DNA of 9,331 nucleotides, taken from Oscillospiraceae bacterium. Lineage in GTDB: Bacteria; Bacillota; Clostridia; Oscillospirales; Ruminococcaceae. Location of the stretch: assembly GCA_029098085.1 (NCBI GenBank), contig JAQXNQ010000143.1:1-9331 (forward strand), read 5' to 3'. A model generated the notes under the pieces. The model was not told the DNA's origin. It saw nothing but the letters and a program-made list of their open reading frames with translations, and did no database searches. The first letter of the stretch is position 1; each line of letters opens with the position of its first letter. Made by a program: the position numbers and the translations under genes. Positions 7,080 to 9,331 of this stretch are shown in pieces.

Positions 7080-7089
7080 TTTAATTTTG

Positions 7090-7117
7090 CCGCAAAAAAG
7101 GTGCACCCTTTTTGCGG
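7090..7117. promoter_or_regulatory. 28-bp near-perfect palindrome in the regulator promoter, possible operator
   Basis: Arms CCGCAAAAAAGG (7090-7101) and CCCTTTTTGCGG (7106-7117) surround TGCA; only one position pair breaks the symmetry. The centre GGTGCACC is itself a palindrome. The element occupies the place of the -35 box of the regulator promoter, where no TTGACA-like sequence exists. A dimeric DNA-binding protein could repress or activate here. It could instead be a hairpin ending stray thrS read-through, but the self-complementary centre and promoter position favour an operator. Confidence 0.5.
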
Positions 7118-7126
7118 TTTATCGTT

Positions 7127-7132
7127 TATAAT
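7127..7132 (+). promoter_or_regulatory. -10 box of the SARP-like regulator gene
   Basis: A perfect TATAAT lies 51 bases before the start codon, with transcription expected near 7139. There is no recognisable -35 at 16-18 bases upstream; this space is filled by the palindrome. The promoter may therefore depend on an activator. Confidence 0.6.
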
Positions 7133-7183
7133 AAAAGAATAGCAAAGGCATCCCAAGTACGATACGGAGAGAGGAGATGTACA

Positions 7184-8425
7184 ATGACACAGGAAAAGAT
7201 TCAGGTCAAAACCTTTGGCGGTTTTTCCATGACATATTGTGGAAAAGTCCTGCAGCTGGAGCGGAACACAGCCACCAAGGCCTCTCATCTGCTGCAATAT
7301 CTGATCTATCACTGGGACCGGAGCTTCCCGAAGGAAGATCTGGTGTCCATTCTGTATAGCAGTGACGAGGTGAACGATCCGGTCAATAATCTGAAGGTCA
7401 ACATTTTCCGTCTGCGCAAGATGCTGATCGCAGCCGGACTTCCGCCGCAGGAGTATATTGTCTATCAGAAGGGCTGCTATGGCTGGAATCCGGAGATTCC
7501 GGTGGAAATTGACGCAGAGCTCTTTTTGAAGGCACTGGACCGGGCAGAGCGTCCCGGCCCCATGGAGGAGCGTCTGCCGGATTATAATGAAGCACTGTCC
7601 CTGTACAAGGGCGAGTTCCTGCCGATTCTGCGGGGAGAGGAGTGGGCGTCGGTCATCGATGTCCGCTGCCAGAGCCGCTATCTGGACGCGGTGGAGACGG
7701 TTTGCCGCTGGTATCAGGAGCAGGGCAACCCGGCCATGGTCATGAACACTGCCCGGGACGCCGCTCAGAACTGCCCCTATGAGGAGCGGGTTTATCTGAT
7801 TCAGCTTCGCTGTCTCATGGGACAGCAGCGCTATCAGGAAGCGGTCATGCTCTATGACGAGGTTGCGACCCTGCTGATGGACGAGATGGGCATCAGCCCT
7901 TCGGCGGAAATGACCGCCATTTACCGCCAGATTTCCGCCGAGGAAAACATGGCTGTGACCGGGCTGGGGGAAATCCGGGACTACATGAGGGAGCGCAACG
8001 CCATGCCCGGTGCCTATCACTGCAGCTATCCGGCCTTTATTGACAGCTGCCGGCTGCTGTCCAGAGTGGTGGAGCGCAGCGGACAATCGGCGTTTCTGGT
8101 GCTCTGCACCCTGAAGGACGGCAAGGAGACGCCCCTTCAGCCCAGCAACCGTCTGCGGGAGGCCGCTGCCGCCATGCACTGCGCCATCCGCAGCTCTCTG
8201 CGCAAGGGCGACATGTATACCCGCTACAGCTCCAGTCAGTTTTTGCTGATGCTGCTGGGCATCAGCCGGGAAAACTGCCAGATAGTAACCGAGCGCATCG
8301 AGAAAACCTTCCGTCAGGAGCCCGGCGCCCGGGGTGTGCGGGTGAAGTGGGAATACGAATCTGCCACCAATGTGGATATGTCCGGCGAGGGGCTGCGCTT
8401 CTCCTCCGGCGACATGTGGGAATAA
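7184..8425 (+). CDS. SARP-like transcriptional regulator: winged helix, BTAD, degenerate GGDEF-like domain
   Basis: A 413-residue regulator. Residues ~5-102 are an OmpR-type winged helix as in SARP proteins (IQVKTFGGFSMTYCGK, ATKASHLLQYLIYH, NNLKVNIFRLRKMLIAAG). Residues ~106-252 are the bacterial transcriptional activation domain BTAD, with its TPR-like helices (DYNEALSLYKGEFLP, YQEAVMLYDEVATLLMDEMGISPS). Residues ~278-390 resemble a GGDEF domain in pattern (LRKGDMYTRYSSSQFLLMLL), but the signature GGDEF is SSSQF at 349-353, so cyclase activity is not expected; it may sense a ligand or pair proteins. The protein is probably cytoplasmic and DNA-binding. The start at 7184 follows GAGAGGAG by 7 bases; an upstream in-frame ATG at 7112 would lie before the -10 box. 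The likely target is the downstream unit (8664 onward), whose promoter has tandem repeats. The family call is secure; the ligand is unknown. Confidence 0.92.
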   Translation: MTQEKIQVKTFGGFSMTYCGKVLQLERNTATKASHLLQYLIYHWDRSFPKEDLVSILYSSDEVNDPVNNLKVNIFRLRKMLIAAGLPPQEYIVYQKGCYGWNPEIPVEIDAELFLKALDRAERPGPMEERLPDYNEALSLYKGEFLPILRGEEWASVIDVRCQSRYLDAVETVCRWYQEQGNPAMVMNTARDAAQNCPYEERVYLIQLRCLMGQQRYQEAVMLYDEVATLLMDEMGISPSAEMTAIYRQISAEENMAVTGLGEIRDYMRERNAMPGAYHCSYPAFIDSCRLLSRVVERSGQSAFLVLCTLKDGKETPLQPSNRLREAAAAMHCAIRSSLRKGDMYTRYSSSQFLLMLLGISRENCQIVTERIEKTFRQEPGARGVRVKWEYESATNVDMSGEGLRFSSGDMWE

Positions 8426-8443
8426 GCGCTGATCCGCTGCTGA

Positions 8444-8477
8444 CAAAACGGGCAGACCTTCGGGCCTGTCCGTTTTG
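8444..8477 (+). terminator. Intrinsic terminator after the SARP-like regulator gene
   Basis: A 15-position stem CAAAACGGGCAGACC (8444-8458) / GGCCTGTCCGTTTTG (8463-8477) with one wobble and one mismatch is capped by a stable TTCG tetraloop. TTTT closes the stem. It lies 18 bases past the stop and separates the regulator from the next unit. Confidence 0.8.
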
Positions 8478-8557
8478 CTGTTAACAAGCGAATATGCACA
8501 ATGAAATATTGAAAAGTTTGGCTGATTTGACGAAACGCTTTTTGCCTTTTCTTTCCA

Positions 8558-8594
8558 TTTGTAACCGGTTTTGTAACCACTCATATGGTATAAT
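8558..8594 (+). promoter_or_regulatory. Promoter with tandem TTTGTAACC repeats and extended -10
   Basis: TTTGTAACC occurs at 8558-8566 and again at 8570-8578, a 12-bp period. Ten bases later comes an extended -10, TGGTATAAT (8586-8594). No -35 consensus lies 17 bases upstream of TATAAT; the repeats take its place. SARP activators bind direct repeats that overlap the -35 region and end about 8 bp before the -10, so this layout suggests control by the SARP-like protein encoded just upstream. Confidence 0.65.
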
Positions 8595-8663
8595 GAGTTC
8601 AGGTGATCCGGTGGGACTTGTCCGGCCGGATTCATGCCGGAATTCTGCGAAGGAGGGATGTTC

Positions 8664-9170
8664 ATGGCAATGCCGGGTGTTTTGTGCAGCGTGCAGAATC
8701 TGGTGACGATCTGCGTGGATCGCTGCGGGAACGGTTTCGGCGGAGAGGCGTGGCACTGTTACGCAGACGAGCCGCTGCGGTTCAGCAGCCCTGACGAGAT
8801 GGTGCTGCAGCTGGACCGTCTGTTTGACAGACTGTCTCTGCCTCAGGCCGAGAACTGGTTCCGATGCTTTTCCGGGGGGAAACGTCACGGTTTCCTGCGT
8901 CCTGTGACCGGAGCGATGCCGCTCAAGAAGCTGGATCAGCGGGAAATCCTGCAGCGCACCGGTGCTTGCGCAACCTTTGTGCTTCATGTTCAATACCGGC
9001 AGAATTGCACCTGGCAGGGCAGCCTGACCTGGGTGGAAGGGGAAAGCCGGATGCAGTTCCGCAGTGTGCTGGAGCTGCTGAAGATCATGGATCATGTGCT
9101 GACCCGGGGCGCGATGCCTCTGCGTGAGGCGGACGTCAGCCAGCCGGATGGAGAGCCGGTAACAGCTTAA
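8664..9170 (+). CDS. Unknown 168-residue protein with internal duplication (RQN/TWQG motif)
   Basis: I do not recognise a named family. The protein has no signal peptide or membrane segment and is probably cytoplasmic. It contains two related ~45-residue halves. Residues 18-54 (FGGEAW, then FSSPDEMVLQLDRLF) align at a constant offset of 92 residues with 110-146 (TWQGSLTW, then FRSVLELLKIMDHVL): Gly27/Gly119, Phe40/Phe132, Ser42/Ser134, Glu45/Glu137 and Asp51/Asp143 match. Each half reads as beta strands followed by an amphipathic helix. The second half has the distinctive YRQNCTWQG. The start at 8664 is preferred because GGAGG at 8652-8656 is 7 bases upstream; ATG at 8658 is too close to the site and ATG at 8634 lies before it. 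It is preceded by the tandem-repeat promoter and followed 39 bp later by a secreted-protein gene, so it may help assemble or regulate a surface structure; this is inference. Confidence 0.85.
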   Translation: MAMPGVLCSVQNLVTICVDRCGNGFGGEAWHCYADEPLRFSSPDEMVLQLDRLFDRLSLPQAENWFRCFSGGKRHGFLRPVTGAMPLKKLDQREILQRTGACATFVLHVQYRQNCTWQGSLTWVEGESRMQFRSVLELLKIMDHVLTRGAMPLREADVSQPDGEPVTA

Positions 9171-9171
9171 A

Positions 9172-9190
9172 CCTCTGCCTGAAGCGGAGG
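9172..9190 (+). other. Intergenic mRNA hairpin before the secreted-protein gene
   Basis: CCTCTGC (9172-9178) pairs with GCGGAGG (9184-9190) through 7 bp, one a wobble, around CTGAA. No T run follows, so it is not an intrinsic terminator. It ends 3 bases before the AAAGGAG ribosome site and may protect or process the downstream mRNA, allowing different levels of the two proteins. Confidence 0.45.
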
Positions 9191-9209
9191 ACGAAAGGAG
9201 TAAAAACTC

Positions 9210-9331
9210 ATGGCAAAGAAAAAATTTGCGCTGAAAAAGGTTCTGGCGGGCTTTGTAAGTGCAGCGGTTCTGGCCAGCAGCCTGTTTGCGGGCAATGTGT
9301 TTGCGGTGGATGGCGCTGCAGCAGAGCAGAC
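9210..9331 (+). CDS. Secreted protein, N-terminal fragment (signal peptide only)
   Basis: Forty codons are visible before the window ends. The start ATG follows AAAGGAG (9194-9200) by 9 bases. The peptide is a classic Sec signal: a basic MAKKKFALKK, a hydrophobic core VLAGFVSAAVLASSLFAG, then NVFA followed by VDGAAAEQ, with cleavage likely after VFA. No lipobox cysteine is present, so it is not a lipoprotein. The mature protein is outside the window, so its nature (pilin, S-layer or wall protein, enzyme) cannot be decided. It is probably co-transcribed with the duplicated small protein upstream from the repeat-bearing promoter. Confidence 0.85.
   Translation, partial: MAKKKFALKKVLAGFVSAAVLASSLFAGNVFAVDGAAAEQ

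Noticed and set aside
7112..7183. Upstream in-frame ATG extending the regulator by 24 residues
   Set aside because: It lies before the TATAAT box and inside the palindrome, lacks a ribosome site, and the extra residues have no domain role; ATG at 7184 has a good site.
7052..8665. Long open frame on the - strand across the SARP-like regulator (537 codons)
   Set aside because: It is the antisense shadow of a gene with clear domains and good start signals, and it would run across two promoters and a terminator.

Overview
The window looks like chromosomal DNA of a GC-rich gut-type Firmicute, probably class Clostridia (Oscillospiraceae/Ruminococcaceae-like). This rests on a T-box leader in front of thrS, strong AGGAGG-type ribosome binding sites, sigma-A promoters with TATAAT boxes, a ThrRS of the type I associate with Clostridia, and GC-rich codon use. 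The genus cannot be named from the sequence alone. There are no rRNA or tRNA genes, CRISPR arrays, insertion sequences or phage genes.

Region 1 (1-2812, + strand) is a tightly packed trio: the 3' end of an AraC-family regulator with an N-terminal cupin, a D/tributyrin-type serine esterase starting 4 bp later, and a Gfo/Idh/MocA-family NAD(P)-type oxidoreductase. This arrangement suggests a small carbohydrate or aromatic-ester catabolic unit under its own AraC regulator. It ends at a strong hairpin shared with the convergent gene on its right.

Region 2 (2823-4469, - strand) is one membrane-anchored, secreted protein. It has a DUF4430 (transcobalamin beta-domain-like) module followed by an alpha/alpha-toroid repeat region. 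These are the two building blocks of intrinsic factor/transcobalamin, in reversed order. It has its own promoter.

Region 3 (4597-7028, + strand) is thrS with a complete threonine T-box leader: promoter, Stem I with ACC specifier, T-box bulge, and mutually exclusive antiterminator and terminator. Between the T-box terminator and thrS lies a 33-codon open reading frame with a near-perfect Shine-Dalgarno sequence and an internal hairpin, which may be a leader peptide.

Region 4 (7050-9331, + strand) is the most unusual part. A SARP-like regulator (winged helix plus BTAD) carries a C-terminal GGDEF-like domain whose signature has decayed to SSSQF. Its upstream region holds an 11-bp-spaced direct repeat TGTAAACA and a 28-bp near-perfect palindrome where a -35 box should be. 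The next transcription unit has a promoter without a -35 consensus but with a tandem TTTGTAACC repeat just upstream of an extended -10, which is the layout used by SARP activators. That unit encodes a 168-residue protein of unknown function with an internal duplication, then a secreted protein cut off by the window end. I infer a regulator-controlled cell-surface module; its right-hand part lies outside the window.
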